64,000 nucleotides of DNA, from positions 124,001 through 188,000 of the forward strand of contig NZ_BNAD01000002.1 of the NCBI RefSeq assembly GCF_014653115.1. Reading direction: 5' to 3'. How positions within the stretch are numbered: the stretch's first letter is position 1; each line of letters starts with the position of its first letter. Position numbers and translations under genes: made by a program. Source of the DNA: Nocardioides flavus (ex Wang et al. 2016). Its GTDB lineage: Bacteria; Actinomycetota; Actinomycetes; Propionibacteriales; Nocardioidaceae. Shown one piece after another: positions 50,037-58,926 of the stretch. The notes under the pieces are model-generated. The model was given only the letters and a program-made list of their open reading frames with translations, did no database searches and was not told the origin of the DNA.

Positions 50037-50136
50037 GAGGTGTCCTCACAAATGATCCAAGTGATCTCGGCGCCGGCCGACCACCGCAACAGCCGTCCGG
50101 AAGGCGTCGGGCATCTGAGGGCAGGCGCAAGGAGCC

Positions 50137-50165
50137 ACACTAGCGCACTTGTGGACACGCCTCAA
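50137..50165 (-). promoter_or_regulatory. rpoB-rpoC promoter
   Basis: On the minus strand, -35 TTGAGG (50165-50160), a 17-bp spacer, then -10 TAGTGT (50142-50137). This is close to the principal sigma factor consensus. The start near 50130 gives a leader of about 95 nt before the TTG start. The rest of the 50037-50270 gap shows no other recognisable feature. Confidence 0.7.
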
Positions 50166-50270
50166 ACGCGGGGACCATTTTCCCGGAGGACCACTGCCAC
50201 GCGTTGGCGTCGACTATGAACGCCGGAGCCTCCCGGGTCAAGCAGAACGCGCCGATCCGGGCCCGCTCGC

Positions 50271-51065
50271 TCACCCCTGGGCGGGGGAGGTCGTGAGGTC
50301 GTCGACCAGCCACTCGCCGTCGACGAGCTGCATCGAGACCGTCACCTGGTCCTTGTAGACCACCGGCTCGGCGTTGAGCTTGTTGGTCGTCGGGCGGTCC
50401 ACGAAGACGAGCACCTGGACCCGGTCCTCGGTGGCGCGGACGATGCCCGAGGCGACCACCTCGGCCGTGACGCGCGTCTGCGTCTGCGGCGCGTTGTCCT
50501 CGAGGACCGTGAACAGCTTGTCGTACTCCTCGCGGTAGCCGCCGGTCATCACCGCCTGGGCCGCCCGCTGATCGGCCTCGAGTGTCTCGTGGTCGTAGGA
50601 GAGGACCGGTACGACGGCTCGCTCGGCCGCGACCTGCGCCGCCCGCGCCGCGGAGTCATCGGCCTGCGCGCTGGCCGACCACGCCCACGCCGTGGCGGCC
50701 AGGAGGCCCGCGGCGAGCACGCCGAGGCCGGCCAGGAGCCAGCCCGCGACGCCACCGGCGGTCCCCCCGTGGGTCGAGGAACGGCGAAGCCGTGTCACGA
50801 GACCCGGTCGCTCGGAGCGTGGTCTCGTGACCGGCGCTGGGGCGCCTTCCTCGACCAGCAACGGCGCGGAGGCAGCCAGGGTCTCGTCGTACGCCTCGCG
50901 CGCGGCGGGGTCGAGGAGCACCTTGGCGGCGCGGTTGAGGGCGTCGAAGCGGCGGTCGCCGGGCTCGAGGTCGGCGATCTGCGCCTTCCAAGCGGCCCTG
51001 ACGTCCGCGGACGTGGCGTCGCGGGGGACGTCGAGCAGGTCGTACCAGGTGGGTGCGTCGCTCAC
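50271..51065 (-). CDS. Mce-associated membrane protein with N-terminal J-like domain
   Basis: 264 residues. Residues 6-63 resemble a DnaJ J domain (WYDLLDVPRDATSADVRAAW, then LLDPAAREAYDETL) but the HPD loop is replaced by LEPGD, so it cannot stimulate DnaK in the usual way. Residues 79-98 (VTRPRSERPGLVTRLRRSST) are encoded by a palindromic repeat. A membrane helix spans about 105-130, and the exported part (130-264) has the Mce-associated/NTF2-like ending VDGEWLVDDLTT. It overlaps the previous Mce-associated gene by GTGA and is the last gene of the mce operon. Confidence 0.78.
   Translation of the reverse strand: MSDAPTWYDLLDVPRDATSADVRAAWKAQIADLEPGDRRFDALNRAAKVLLDPAAREAYDETLAASAPLLVEEGAPAPVTRPRSERPGLVTRLRRSSTHGGTAGGVAGWLLAGLGVLAAGLLAATAWAWSASAQADDSAARAAQVAAERAVVPVLSYDHETLEADQRAAQAVMTGGYREEYDKLFTVLEDNAPQTQTRVTAEVVASGIVRATEDRVQVLVFVDRPTTNKLNAEPVVYKDQVTVSMQLVDGEWLVDDLTTSPAQG
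50772..50829. repeat. Palindromic repeat inside a coding sequence
   Basis: GGTCGAGGAACGGC (50772-50785), GAA, then GCCGTGTCACGAGACC (50789-50804), followed by an inverted GGTCTCGTG at 50821-50829. It belongs to the same family as 46402-46437. It lies in frame in the J-like gene and codes for the linker of residues 79-98. Confidence 0.65.
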
Positions 51066-51733
51066 GGGGTGCTCCCCTCGGTGCCGGTGCCGGCGCCTGC
51101 GCCGCCGCCCGCCGGCGCGCTGACCGGGGTGAAGTCGTCGACGAGCCACTCCCCCTCGATCTTCACCAGGTCGACGGTGAAGCGGAACGGCAGTGGCTCC
51201 TGGTCGACGGTGCGGGCCTTGTCGCCCGTCCCCTGGGTGTAGCTGTCGGTGAACGCGCCCGCCACGAGGACGCGTGCGGAGTCGTCGTCGACCGAGGACA
51301 CCGCGGTGGCGAAGACCTCCGCGCTGCGGGTGATCCCACCCTGGGCCACGAGCTGCTCAGCCGTGGCGACCTCCTTGTCGAAGTCGGCCGCGAACTTCGG
51401 CGTGATGACCTCACGGACCTGCTCGCGGTAGGCGGGCATCTGGCCGGAGTCGTCGAGCATGTCGGGGCTGTAGGTGCCGAGGCGCTTGACGAACTGGTCG
51501 GTCAGGCTCATCGCCTGCTCCCGCTCCCGTGGCAGGTCGAGGCCGCCGGAGTCCGAGGAGCGGCCGCCGGCGGCGAGCCAGCCGAGCAGCGCGACGCACA
51601 CCACGCACACGACGACGAGCGCGAGGGCCAGCACCCGGCGCAGGCGGGTGCGGTCAGGGCGTGCGGCGGGCTCCGGCGGTGCGGCCGCCTCGGTCCGGTC
51701 GACGCCGACGGGCGTGTCGGTCAGCACGGGCAT
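51062..51733 (-). CDS. Mce-associated membrane protein
   Basis: 223 residues. A proline-rich cytoplasmic N-terminus (1-30) and one membrane helix (about 33-55, VLALALVVVCVVCVALLGWLA) precede an exported domain (about 70-205) with the family ending KIEGEWLVDDFTPV. The C-terminus is Gly/Thr-rich. Mce-associated proteins accompany MceA-F and stabilise the importer in mycobacteria. It starts 65 bp after mceF and overlaps the J-like gene. Confidence 0.82.
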   Translation of the reverse strand: MPVLTDTPVGVDRTEAAAPPEPAARPDRTRLRRVLALALVVVCVVCVALLGWLAAGGRSSDSGGLDLPREREQAMSLTDQFVKRLGTYSPDMLDDSGQMPAYREQVREVITPKFAADFDKEVATAEQLVAQGGITRSAEVFATAVSSVDDDSARVLVAGAFTDSYTQGTGDKARTVDQEPLPFRFTVDLVKIEGEWLVDDFTPVSAPAGGGAGAGTGTEGSTP

Positions 51734-51798
51734 CTGGGTTCCCTCCCTCGAGATCGCCGGGCCACCCTCCCGGGGCCCTGGGATGTCTCACTGGTGGT

Positions 51799-53112
51799 CT
51801 AACGAGCCTCCTCCGACGGGGTCACGCCTCCCGCCAGGAGCGGCTCGAGGAGGAGCCACTTCCAGGAGTCGCGGCCGAGCGTGCCCGGTGCCGTCGGGCG
51901 CGCACCGGTGAGCCGCCGGATCTCTGCAGGGTCCGACGTCACGCCGCCCGTCTCCGGGTCGTAGGCGAAGTCGGCCGTCCCCCAGCCGGTCGCCGCGCGG
52001 GGGGCCTGGATGTTCTGGGCGCCACGGGCGTTGGACGTCGAGGCGGGCTCGGTGCAGCGGGCGTCCTCGTTCATCGGCGCGTTGCTGCCGTCGAGGGGCG
52101 AGCGGCGGTCGGTGCCCTCGTAGCCGCCGAGGCACACGTGCGGCTCCGAGGTCATCACCATGCCGAAGTGGGCGTCGTAGAGGCCGGTGCCCGGGGACTT
52201 CGACACCACGGTGTAGCCGCCCTCGACGACGTAGGGGTAGAGCACCAGCAGCTGCTCGACGCCGTCGAGGTGCTTGACCACCACCTCCCCGGTGGTGACG
52301 AGGTTGTTGATCAGGTCGCCGAGCTCGACCTCGTTGTCCTCGAGGAACACGCGCAGCTCGTTGGCCCCGAGCGAACCGCTGTCGATGAGCCGCCGGAGGT
52401 CCTTGTCGTTGTCGGCGACCGTCGTGCTGAACAAGGAGAGGTCGCGGGCGAAGCGGCGGAACGCGCCCTCGGAGTCGATCTGCCCGTTGAGCACCGTGTT
52501 GCTGTCCCGGATCAGGTCGACGGTGACCTCGAAGTTCGCATCGGCGGCGGTGATGAACGCGTCGCTGCTGTCGAGGATCGTCTGGAGGTCCTCACCAGCG
52601 CCGTTGAACGCGAGGCCGAACTCGGAGGTGACCGTACGGAGGTCGTCGGCGTCGACGCTGCGGACGGTCTCGTCGAGGTGGGTGAGCAGCGTGTCGGTGC
52701 GGATCGGCGTGGTCGTGAGCTCCTGCGCGATCTCGGAGCCGTCCTCGAGGTAGGGGCCGCGGTCGCTCTGCGGCTGGAGCTCGACGTACTGCTCGCCGAC
52801 CGCCGACCGGTTGCCGACCAGGGCGTGCGCGTCGGCCGGGATGTCGTCGTGCTCGTCGTCGATGTCGAGGACGAGGTCGACGCCGTCGTCGGTGAGGACG
52901 AGCTCGCGGACCTCGCCGACCCGTACGCCGCGGTAGGAGACCAGCGCCCCGGCGAACGCTCCTCCGGAGTCTGCGAAGTGGGCCGTCACGGTGTAGCTCT
53001 GGTCGGTCACGAGACGGTCCAGCCGTGCGTAGCGGGCGCCGACGAAGCTCACGCCCACCAGCGTGATGATGGCGAAGACGAGGAGCTGCACCTTGGTCCG
53101 GCGGGTGATCAT
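51799..53112 (-). CDS. mceF: MCE family protein MceF
   Basis: 437 residues. A membrane helix (about 7-25) precedes the MCE/MlaD domain (about 38-115, including YRGVRVGEVREL and NRSAVGEQYVEL) and a long helical domain with a Pro/Thr-rich end. As the sixth Mce protein of the cluster, it forms part of the hexameric needle that carries lipid across the cell envelope. GTG-free ATG at 53112 overlaps mceE by 4 bp. Confidence 0.88.
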   Translation of the reverse strand: MITRRTKVQLLVFAIITLVGVSFVGARYARLDRLVTDQSYTVTAHFADSGGAFAGALVSYRGVRVGEVRELVLTDDGVDLVLDIDDEHDDIPADAHALVGNRSAVGEQYVELQPQSDRGPYLEDGSEIAQELTTTPIRTDTLLTHLDETVRSVDADDLRTVTSEFGLAFNGAGEDLQTILDSSDAFITAADANFEVTVDLIRDSNTVLNGQIDSEGAFRRFARDLSLFSTTVADNDKDLRRLIDSGSLGANELRVFLEDNEVELGDLINNLVTTGEVVVKHLDGVEQLLVLYPYVVEGGYTVVSKSPGTGLYDAHFGMVMTSEPHVCLGGYEGTDRRSPLDGSNAPMNEDARCTEPASTSNARGAQNIQAPRAATGWGTADFAYDPETGGVTSDPAEIRRLTGARPTAPGTLGRDSWKWLLLEPLLAGGVTPSEEAR

Positions 53113-54509
53113 CGCTGCACCATCCCCGGGATCAGGAGGCTCACCAGGTCGGGGTCGTAGGCCTCCATGAGGTCACCCATCGTCGGGTTGCCCGGGCGCG
53201 GCCTCTCGTCGGTGCCGGCCCGCGGCAGGCCGGTGGGGACGAGCGTCGGGAGCAGCGTCGACGGGATCGGCAGGGACGGCTCGGGCGGCAGGCCGGGGAT
53301 CTGGTTGAGCTCGCGGCACACGTCCTTGTCCTTGTTCTCCGCCTTGGCGCACTCCTCGCGCAGCCGGGTCAGCTTCTCCAGGTTGGCCAGGACCTCGGCG
53401 CACGCCTCGCTGGTGAGCGAGCCGCTCTGCAGGCAGGCCAGCACGTCGCCGACCACGGCGGTCGGGTCGATGACGGCAGGAAGGTTCGTCGGCAGCGACG
53501 GCGTGCCGCTCGCACCGCCCTGGACGTCGACGTCGAGGGTGATGGAGAGGTTGGTGTAGTCGCCCATGTGCAGGTTGCGCGCGACCTGCGGGTCGCGGCC
53601 CACGACCTCGTCGACGAACGGGTAGGTGAGGAAGACGTGGAAGGCGTTGGTGAAGTCGTCGCCCGACGCGGCCAGCTGGGTCAGGACCGGGTCGAGACGC
53701 TCGAGGGAGGCGATGGTGGCGCCCTTGGACCGCGCGATGACGTCGACGGCGACGTCGGACAGCTCGTTGAGCGCGGCGAGCATCTCCACCAGGTCGTCGC
53801 GCTGGCGGTCGATCGAGTCGAGCGCGCTGGGCAGCTCCTCGAGTGCCTTGTCGATCGTCGGCAGCTGCTTCTCCGCGGCCAGGGCCAGACGGTTGAGCGA
53901 CTCGATCGCGGCGACGATGTCGGCCTTGTTCTCGTCGAGCTGTCCGGTGAACGTGCGCAGGTTGCGCAGCACCGAGCGCGCCGAGTCCTCGCGACCCTCC
54001 AGCGCCTTGTTGAGCTCCTGGGTGATGGTCTTGAGCTGCGCGACGCCGCCGCCGTTGAGCAGCAGGCTCAGCGCGCCGAGCACCTCCTCCACCTCGGGGT
54101 TGCGGCCCGCACGCTCGATCGGGATCGTCTCGCCGTCCTCGAGCGGATCAGCGATGGCACCCTGCTCGGGCGCGCTCAGCTCGACGAACTTCTCGCCGAG
54201 CAGGCTGGTCTGCCGCAGCTCGGCGACCGCGTTGCCGGGCAGCTCGACGTCGCGGCGGATCTCCAGCGTGACGAGCGCCTGGTAGCCCTCGAGGTCGATG
54301 TCGGTGACCTTGCCGACGCTCACGTCGTTGACCTTCACCGTCGACTGCGGCACCAGGTCGAGGACGTCGGCGAACTCGACCTTGACCGTCATCGGGTCCT
54401 CGCCCACGTCCGGCCCGCCAGGCAGGGGCAGGGAGTAGACGCTGGCGTCGCACGACGACAGGACCAGGGCCGTCGCTCCGGTCACCGCGAGTGCCGTGAG
54501 GCGCTTCAT
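53109..54509 (-). CDS. mceE: MCE family lipoprotein MceE
   Basis: 466 residues. The signal peptide ends with lipobox LSSC (Cys20), as expected for the lipoprotein member MceE. The MCE domain lies at about 40-120 (VKVNDVSVGKVTDIDLEG, LLGEKFVELSAP), followed by long helices (about 150-330) and a proline-rich tail. The start is ATG 54509, overlapping the mceD stop; the frame is open further upstream but without a signal peptide. It is part of the six-protein Mce complex. Confidence 0.9.
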   Translation of the reverse strand: MKRLTALAVTGATALVLSSCDASVYSLPLPGGPDVGEDPMTVKVEFADVLDLVPQSTVKVNDVSVGKVTDIDLEGYQALVTLEIRRDVELPGNAVAELRQTSLLGEKFVELSAPEQGAIADPLEDGETIPIERAGRNPEVEEVLGALSLLLNGGGVAQLKTITQELNKALEGREDSARSVLRNLRTFTGQLDENKADIVAAIESLNRLALAAEKQLPTIDKALEELPSALDSIDRQRDDLVEMLAALNELSDVAVDVIARSKGATIASLERLDPVLTQLAASGDDFTNAFHVFLTYPFVDEVVGRDPQVARNLHMGDYTNLSITLDVDVQGGASGTPSLPTNLPAVIDPTAVVGDVLACLQSGSLTSEACAEVLANLEKLTRLREECAKAENKDKDVCRELNQIPGLPPEPSLPIPSTLLPTLVPTGLPRAGTDERPRPGNPTMGDLMEAYDPDLVSLLIPGMVQR

Positions 54510-55651
54510 CGCTCCACCTCCACGAGTCCGCCGAGCGTCGGGTCGAAGACGTCCTGCGCCGGCAGCGCGGGCGACTCGTCGAGGGCGCCGGCCCGCGGCC
54601 GGGCGAGCAGCTCGGTGATCCGGTCGCAGACCTGCCCCGACCGCTCGACCTGGCCGACGAAGCCGCACAGGAACGCCGCGGGGTCGAGCTCGAGCTGGTT
54701 GATCGACTCACCGAAGTTGGCCCGCGTGTCGAGGGTGCCGGCCTGCGGGTTGTAGGTCAGCGCGAGGTTGTTGAGCGCGCCCGGGGCGACCCGGAGGATC
54801 TCGTCGAGAGCCCCCCGCTGGCGTACGAGCACCTTGGCCACCCGGTTGAGGCCGGCGATGTTGCGGCTGAGGGATCCCTTGTTCTCCTCGACGAACTCCT
54901 TGACCGCGGTCAGCGCCACGGACAGGTTCCTCGTGGCCGCGACCAGCTCCTCGCGCTCGCCCGCGAGCATCGTCGAGACGTCGGCCAGCGACTGGTTGAA
55001 CTGGCGGACGGTCTGGTCGTTCTCGGCGAGGGTCTCCATGAAGCCGCCGAGGGCCTCGACCGAGCCGAACAGCTCGTCAGAGTTGCCCGCGAGGGTGCTG
55101 CTGAGGCGGGAGTAGTCCTTCACGGTCTGGCGGAAGGTCGCGCCCTGGCCGCCGAAGTTGTCGGCCGTGACCGAGAGCAGGTCGGACAGGGCGCCGGTCT
55201 TGTTGGCGCCGCGTGGGCCGAGCGCGACGTTGAGCCGGTCGAGGCTGTCGTAGATCTGGTCGAGCTCCAGCGGCTGCGAGGTGTCCTCGACACCGAGCTC
55301 GGCGCCGTCGGCGAGGACCTCGCCGGTGCCGGAGTAGGCAGGTGTGAGCTGGACGTAGCGGTCGCCGACCACCGACGGGGCGATGATGACGGCCTTGGCG
55401 TCGACCGGCAGCTTGACGTCGTCGTCGTAGGTCATCGTCACCGTGACGTCGGTGCCGGTCGGCTCGACGCGGGTCACGCTGCCGACGGGGACGCCCAGGA
55501 CGCGTACGTCGCTGCCCTCGTAGACCGAGATCGCCCGGGGGAAGTGCGCCACGACGGTGCGAGAGGTGTCGCCGCCGAGCACGCTCACCGCGGCCGCGAC
55601 GACGAAGCCGAGCACGACGAGGGGCACGAGGATGCGCTTCACGAGGTCCAT
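54506..55651 (-). CDS. mceD: MCE family protein MceD
   Basis: 381 residues. A membrane helix (about 8-27) precedes the MCE domain (about 35-115: VRVLGVPVGSVTRVEP, VVGDRYVQLTPAYSG) and a helical region with repeated heptads (about 130-300). It is the fourth of six Mce proteins, encoded 3 bp after mceC and overlapping mceE by 4 bp. The substrate of the complex is not shown by the sequence. Confidence 0.88.
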   Translation of the reverse strand: MDLVKRILVPLVVLGFVVAAAVSVLGGDTSRTVVAHFPRAISVYEGSDVRVLGVPVGSVTRVEPTGTDVTVTMTYDDDVKLPVDAKAVIIAPSVVGDRYVQLTPAYSGTGEVLADGAELGVEDTSQPLELDQIYDSLDRLNVALGPRGANKTGALSDLLSVTADNFGGQGATFRQTVKDYSRLSSTLAGNSDELFGSVEALGGFMETLAENDQTVRQFNQSLADVSTMLAGEREELVAATRNLSVALTAVKEFVEENKGSLSRNIAGLNRVAKVLVRQRGALDEILRVAPGALNNLALTYNPQAGTLDTRANFGESINQLELDPAAFLCGFVGQVERSGQVCDRITELLARPRAGALDESPALPAQDVFDPTLGGLVEVER

Positions 55652-55654
55652 GGG

Positions 55655-56617
55655 TCAGCCCACCTGCGGAACGGGAGGGAAGTTGGAGATCCAGGTGTCG
55701 AACCACGGACCGGTGCCGAGCGTGTTGGCGAAGACGCGGTAGAACGGCGCCATCAGCCGCAGGCTGCTGTCGAGGTTGTCCTCGTTCTTGTTGAGCACCG
55801 CGATGACGTTCTCGAGGTGCGCCAGCGCCGGCTTGAGGTCCGCACGGGACTCCTCGATCAGCCGGGTGAGCTCCTTCGACAGGGTGGTGCTGGAGACCAG
55901 CAGGTCGTGGACGGCCTCGCGGCGGGCCACGAGGGCGCGGAACAGCACGTCGCTGTCCTCCATCAGCCTGATGATGTCGCGGTCGCGCTCGTCGAGGACC
56001 GTGGAGACGCGCTCGAGGTTGACCAGCAGCGTGTTGAGCTGCTCGTCCTTGGCCGCGATGTTGGCCGAGAGCCGGCTGAGGCCGTCGAGCGCCCCGCGGA
56101 ACTCCTCGGGGGTGTTGCGGGTGAGGTCGGCCAGTGTCGTGAGCGACTCGGCGAGCTGGTCGGTGTCGATCTGCTCCGACGTGGCGGCCAGCCCCTCGAA
56201 CGCCTCCACGACGTCGAACGGGGAGGTCGTACGGGCAGCGGGGATCGTGGCTCCCTCGTCGAGACGGCCGCCGCCGGCGGGCTCGAGCGCCAGGAACATC
56301 GCCCCCAGGACGGTCTTGACCTTGATCGCCGCGCGGGTGTCGCTGCCGAGCTCGGCGGCGTCGTCGACCTTGAAGCTCACCTTGACCTCGTTGCCGGCCA
56401 GCTCGATGTCGTCGACCTTGCCGACCCGTACGCCGGCGACGCGCACCTCGTCGTTGACCTTGAGGCCGCCGGCCTCGGTGAACATCGCGTGGTAGGTGTC
56501 GCCGCCGCCGATGAGGGGCAGGTCGTCGGCGCGCAGCGCGGCGACCAGCAGCATCGCCAGCACGACGATGCTGACGGCGCCGACGACGACGGGGTTGCGC
56601 TCCCTGAACGGTTTCAT
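55655..56617 (-). CDS. mceC: MCE family protein MceC
   Basis: 320 residues. Membrane helix at about 10-28, MCE domain at about 38-118 (VRVAGVRVGKVDDIEL, VLGAMFLALEP), then a long helical part. It ends shortly after PWFDTWISNFP without a proline-rich tail. The ATG at 56617 overlaps mceB by 4 bp. Confidence 0.88.
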   Translation of the reverse strand: MKPFRERNPVVVGAVSIVVLAMLLVAALRADDLPLIGGGDTYHAMFTEAGGLKVNDEVRVAGVRVGKVDDIELAGNEVKVSFKVDDAAELGSDTRAAIKVKTVLGAMFLALEPAGGGRLDEGATIPAARTTSPFDVVEAFEGLAATSEQIDTDQLAESLTTLADLTRNTPEEFRGALDGLSRLSANIAAKDEQLNTLLVNLERVSTVLDERDRDIIRLMEDSDVLFRALVARREAVHDLLVSSTTLSKELTRLIEESRADLKPALAHLENVIAVLNKNEDNLDSSLRLMAPFYRVFANTLGTGPWFDTWISNFPPVPQVG

Positions 56618-57651
56618 CCCAGATCACACCTGTCGGACCCGGTCTGGTACTTGACCGGGATCTGGTTGTTGCCGGGCAGGTTGACCCGGCCCTGGAACTC
56701 GCAGAGGTAGAAGTTGAAGAACGAGCCGTAGATCGCGGTGCGGCCGATCTTGTTGAGCTTGATCGGCAGGACCTGCAGGGCGCGGTCGAGCTCGGCCTTG
56801 TTCTTGTCCACGCTGCCGGCGACCGCGCGCAGCTCCTTGATGTCCTTGACGAAGGGCTCGCGGATGCCGTCGATGAGCGAGGCCGTCTCGACCGACAGGG
56901 CGGAGACCTCCTCCAGCGAGCCGAGGATGGCGTTGCGGTCCTTCTTCAGCCCGCCGACGAGGGTGCGGAACGACCTGATGAGGCGGGTCAGCTGCTCGTC
57001 ACGGTCGGCGACGTGGTCGAGCACGAGCGAGAGGTTGTCGATCAGCTCGCCGATGACCTCGTCGCGGTCGGCCAGCGTCGAGGTCACCGACGCCGTGTGC
57101 GCGAGCAGCCCCTCCAGCGTCCCGCCCTCGCCCTGGAAGACCTGGATCAGCTCGAAGGAGAGCTGGTTGACGTCCTCGGGGGACAGCGCCTGGAACAGCG
57201 GCTTGAAGCCGTTGAACAGCACGGTCAGGTCGAGCGCCGGCTTGGTGCGCGAGACGGGGATCGTCGAGCCGGGCGGCAGCCGCCGGGTGTCGCCGACCTC
57301 CTGGGTCAGCGAGATGTAGCGCTGGCCGACGAGGTTGCGGTAGCGGATGGTGGCGTTGGTGCCGCCGTTGACCGAGGTCTCCTCGTCGACGGAGAAGGTG
57401 ATCAGCGCCCGGGTGCGGTCGACGATCTCGACGTCGTCGACGGTGCCGACCCGTACGCCGGCGACGCGGATGTCGTCGCCCTTGTTGACGCCGGTCGCGT
57501 CGGTGAACTCCGCGCGGTACTGGCGCGAGGAGCCGAAGCCGAGGTTGCCGATCGTCACCACGAGGACCGTCGTGGCGAGCGACGTCACCACCACGAAGAC
57601 CAGGAGCTTGACCAGGTCGACGGACGTCTTCTTGTCGAGGAGGCCGTTCAT
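56614..57651 (-). CDS. mceB: MCE family protein MceB
   Basis: 345 residues. Membrane helix at about 15-35, MCE domain at about 42-120 (IRVAGVRVGTVDDVEI, LVGQRYISLTQ), helical region, and a C-terminal segment with YGSFFNFYLCEFQG, characteristic of MceB-type proteins. ATG 57651 overlaps the mceA stop (ATGA). The longer open frame upstream is antisense-free but lies inside mceA in another frame, so it is not coding. Confidence 0.9.
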   Translation of the reverse strand: MNGLLDKKTSVDLVKLLVFVVVTSLATTVLVVTIGNLGFGSSRQYRAEFTDATGVNKGDDIRVAGVRVGTVDDVEIVDRTRALITFSVDEETSVNGGTNATIRYRNLVGQRYISLTQEVGDTRRLPPGSTIPVSRTKPALDLTVLFNGFKPLFQALSPEDVNQLSFELIQVFQGEGGTLEGLLAHTASVTSTLADRDEVIGELIDNLSLVLDHVADRDEQLTRLIRSFRTLVGGLKKDRNAILGSLEEVSALSVETASLIDGIREPFVKDIKELRAVAGSVDKNKAELDRALQVLPIKLNKIGRTAIYGSFFNFYLCEFQGRVNLPGNNQIPVKYQTGSDRCDLG

Positions 57652-58919
57652 CGCAGCGACACCTCCGCGCCCCGCGCCATCGGACCGACCAGCAGCACGC
57701 CGAGGTCGGGGACGTCGTCGGTGCTGACGCCGAGCCCCGGGGCGAGGAGGCCCTTGAGGAGGGCGCTCTCCTCGCGGCCGCCCGCGAACCCGGCGGCGGT
57801 GCCGGACCACCCGGGGCCGACCCGGCTGGTGCCCTTGCCCGTGGGCTCGTCGACGCCGTCGACGAAGTCGGGCTGGGTGCCCGGGTTGGCCTGGCTGTAG
57901 CTGGGACTGGGCAGCTGGCCGCAGTAGGGCCCGCGCTTGTCGCCGTACAACGGCGTGTCGGCGGTGGTGTAGCCGCGCGGCTGGTTGGGCAACGTCTCCA
58001 GCACGATGTGGAGGGTGAACCCGCGGAACGCCTCGGCCTGCAGCTTGCCGGCGCCGACGATCCCGCCGAGCAGGCACGGGTACTCCGGCGCGTACTTGGC
58101 GAACACCTCGAGCTGCGCCGCACTGAGGTCCGCGAGACGCACCAGGTTGTCGCCGTTGGCGGTGGTGAACCGGTCGGCGACCGCGGCGAACGCCGACACG
58201 TCGTTGAACAGGGCCTTGAGCTTGTCCTCGCGGTCCTCGAGCGTGGTCGTCGTGGTGATCGTGTTGCGCAGGATCGTGGCGACCTCGGGCAGCACGTCGG
58301 CGTAGGTGTCGGAGACCTCCGCGGTCAGGCGCAGGTCCTCCACGAGTGCCGGGAGCTCGGGGTTGAAGCGGGTGAGGTAGCGGTCGAGGGTCTCGAGGGA
58401 CTCGCCGAGCTGCTCGCCGCGGCCCTCGAGGGCCGTGGCGACGGCGTTGAGGGTGGTGTTGAGGTCGGCGGGCTGCACGGCGCGCAGCAACGGGTAGAGG
58501 TCGCTGAGGACCTGCTCGACCTCGATCGACAGGTCGGTGCGCTCGATGACGTCGCCGTCGGCGATGGGCGCAGCCGTCGAGCCGCCGTCGGGCACGTCGA
58601 GGGAGACGAACTTCTCGCCGAACAGGGTCTTGGGCAGGATCGAGGCCGTCACGTCGCTCGGGATGTCGGTGGTGCGGTCCTGGTAGAGCCCGAGGGTGAT
58701 CTCGGCGCCCTCGCCGGTGGGCTCGAAGTCGAGGACCTCGCCCACGATGACGCCCTTGATCTTCACGTCGGCACGCTGCGGCAGCTGCAGCCCGATCCGC
58801 GATGCCTGCAGGGTCACCTCGTCGTAGTCGCTGAACTTCTTGGTGAACACGCCGTAGGTCGCCCACACCGCGGCGAGCATGAGGACGAGGAACACCACTC
58901 CCAGGGACTTGGTCTTCAT
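57648..58919 (-). CDS. mceA: MCE family protein MceA
   Basis: 423 residues. Membrane helix at about 6-24, MCE domain at about 40-120 (VKIKGVIVGEVLDFEP, LFGEKFVSLDVP), long helices, then an unusual C-terminal 90 residues rich in Gly, Pro and Ser with two cysteines (CLLGG, YCGQLP). First of the six Mce genes, placed 7 bp after the second YrbE permease gene. Confidence 0.9.
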   Translation of the reverse strand: MKTKSLGVVFLVLMLAAVWATYGVFTKKFSDYDEVTLQASRIGLQLPQRADVKIKGVIVGEVLDFEPTGEGAEITLGLYQDRTTDIPSDVTASILPKTLFGEKFVSLDVPDGGSTAAPIADGDVIERTDLSIEVEQVLSDLYPLLRAVQPADLNTTLNAVATALEGRGEQLGESLETLDRYLTRFNPELPALVEDLRLTAEVSDTYADVLPEVATILRNTITTTTTLEDREDKLKALFNDVSAFAAVADRFTTANGDNLVRLADLSAAQLEVFAKYAPEYPCLLGGIVGAGKLQAEAFRGFTLHIVLETLPNQPRGYTTADTPLYGDKRGPYCGQLPSPSYSQANPGTQPDFVDGVDEPTGKGTSRVGPGWSGTAAGFAGGREESALLKGLLAPGLGVSTDDVPDLGVLLVGPMARGAEVSLR

Positions 58920-58926
58920 CGCCCGC

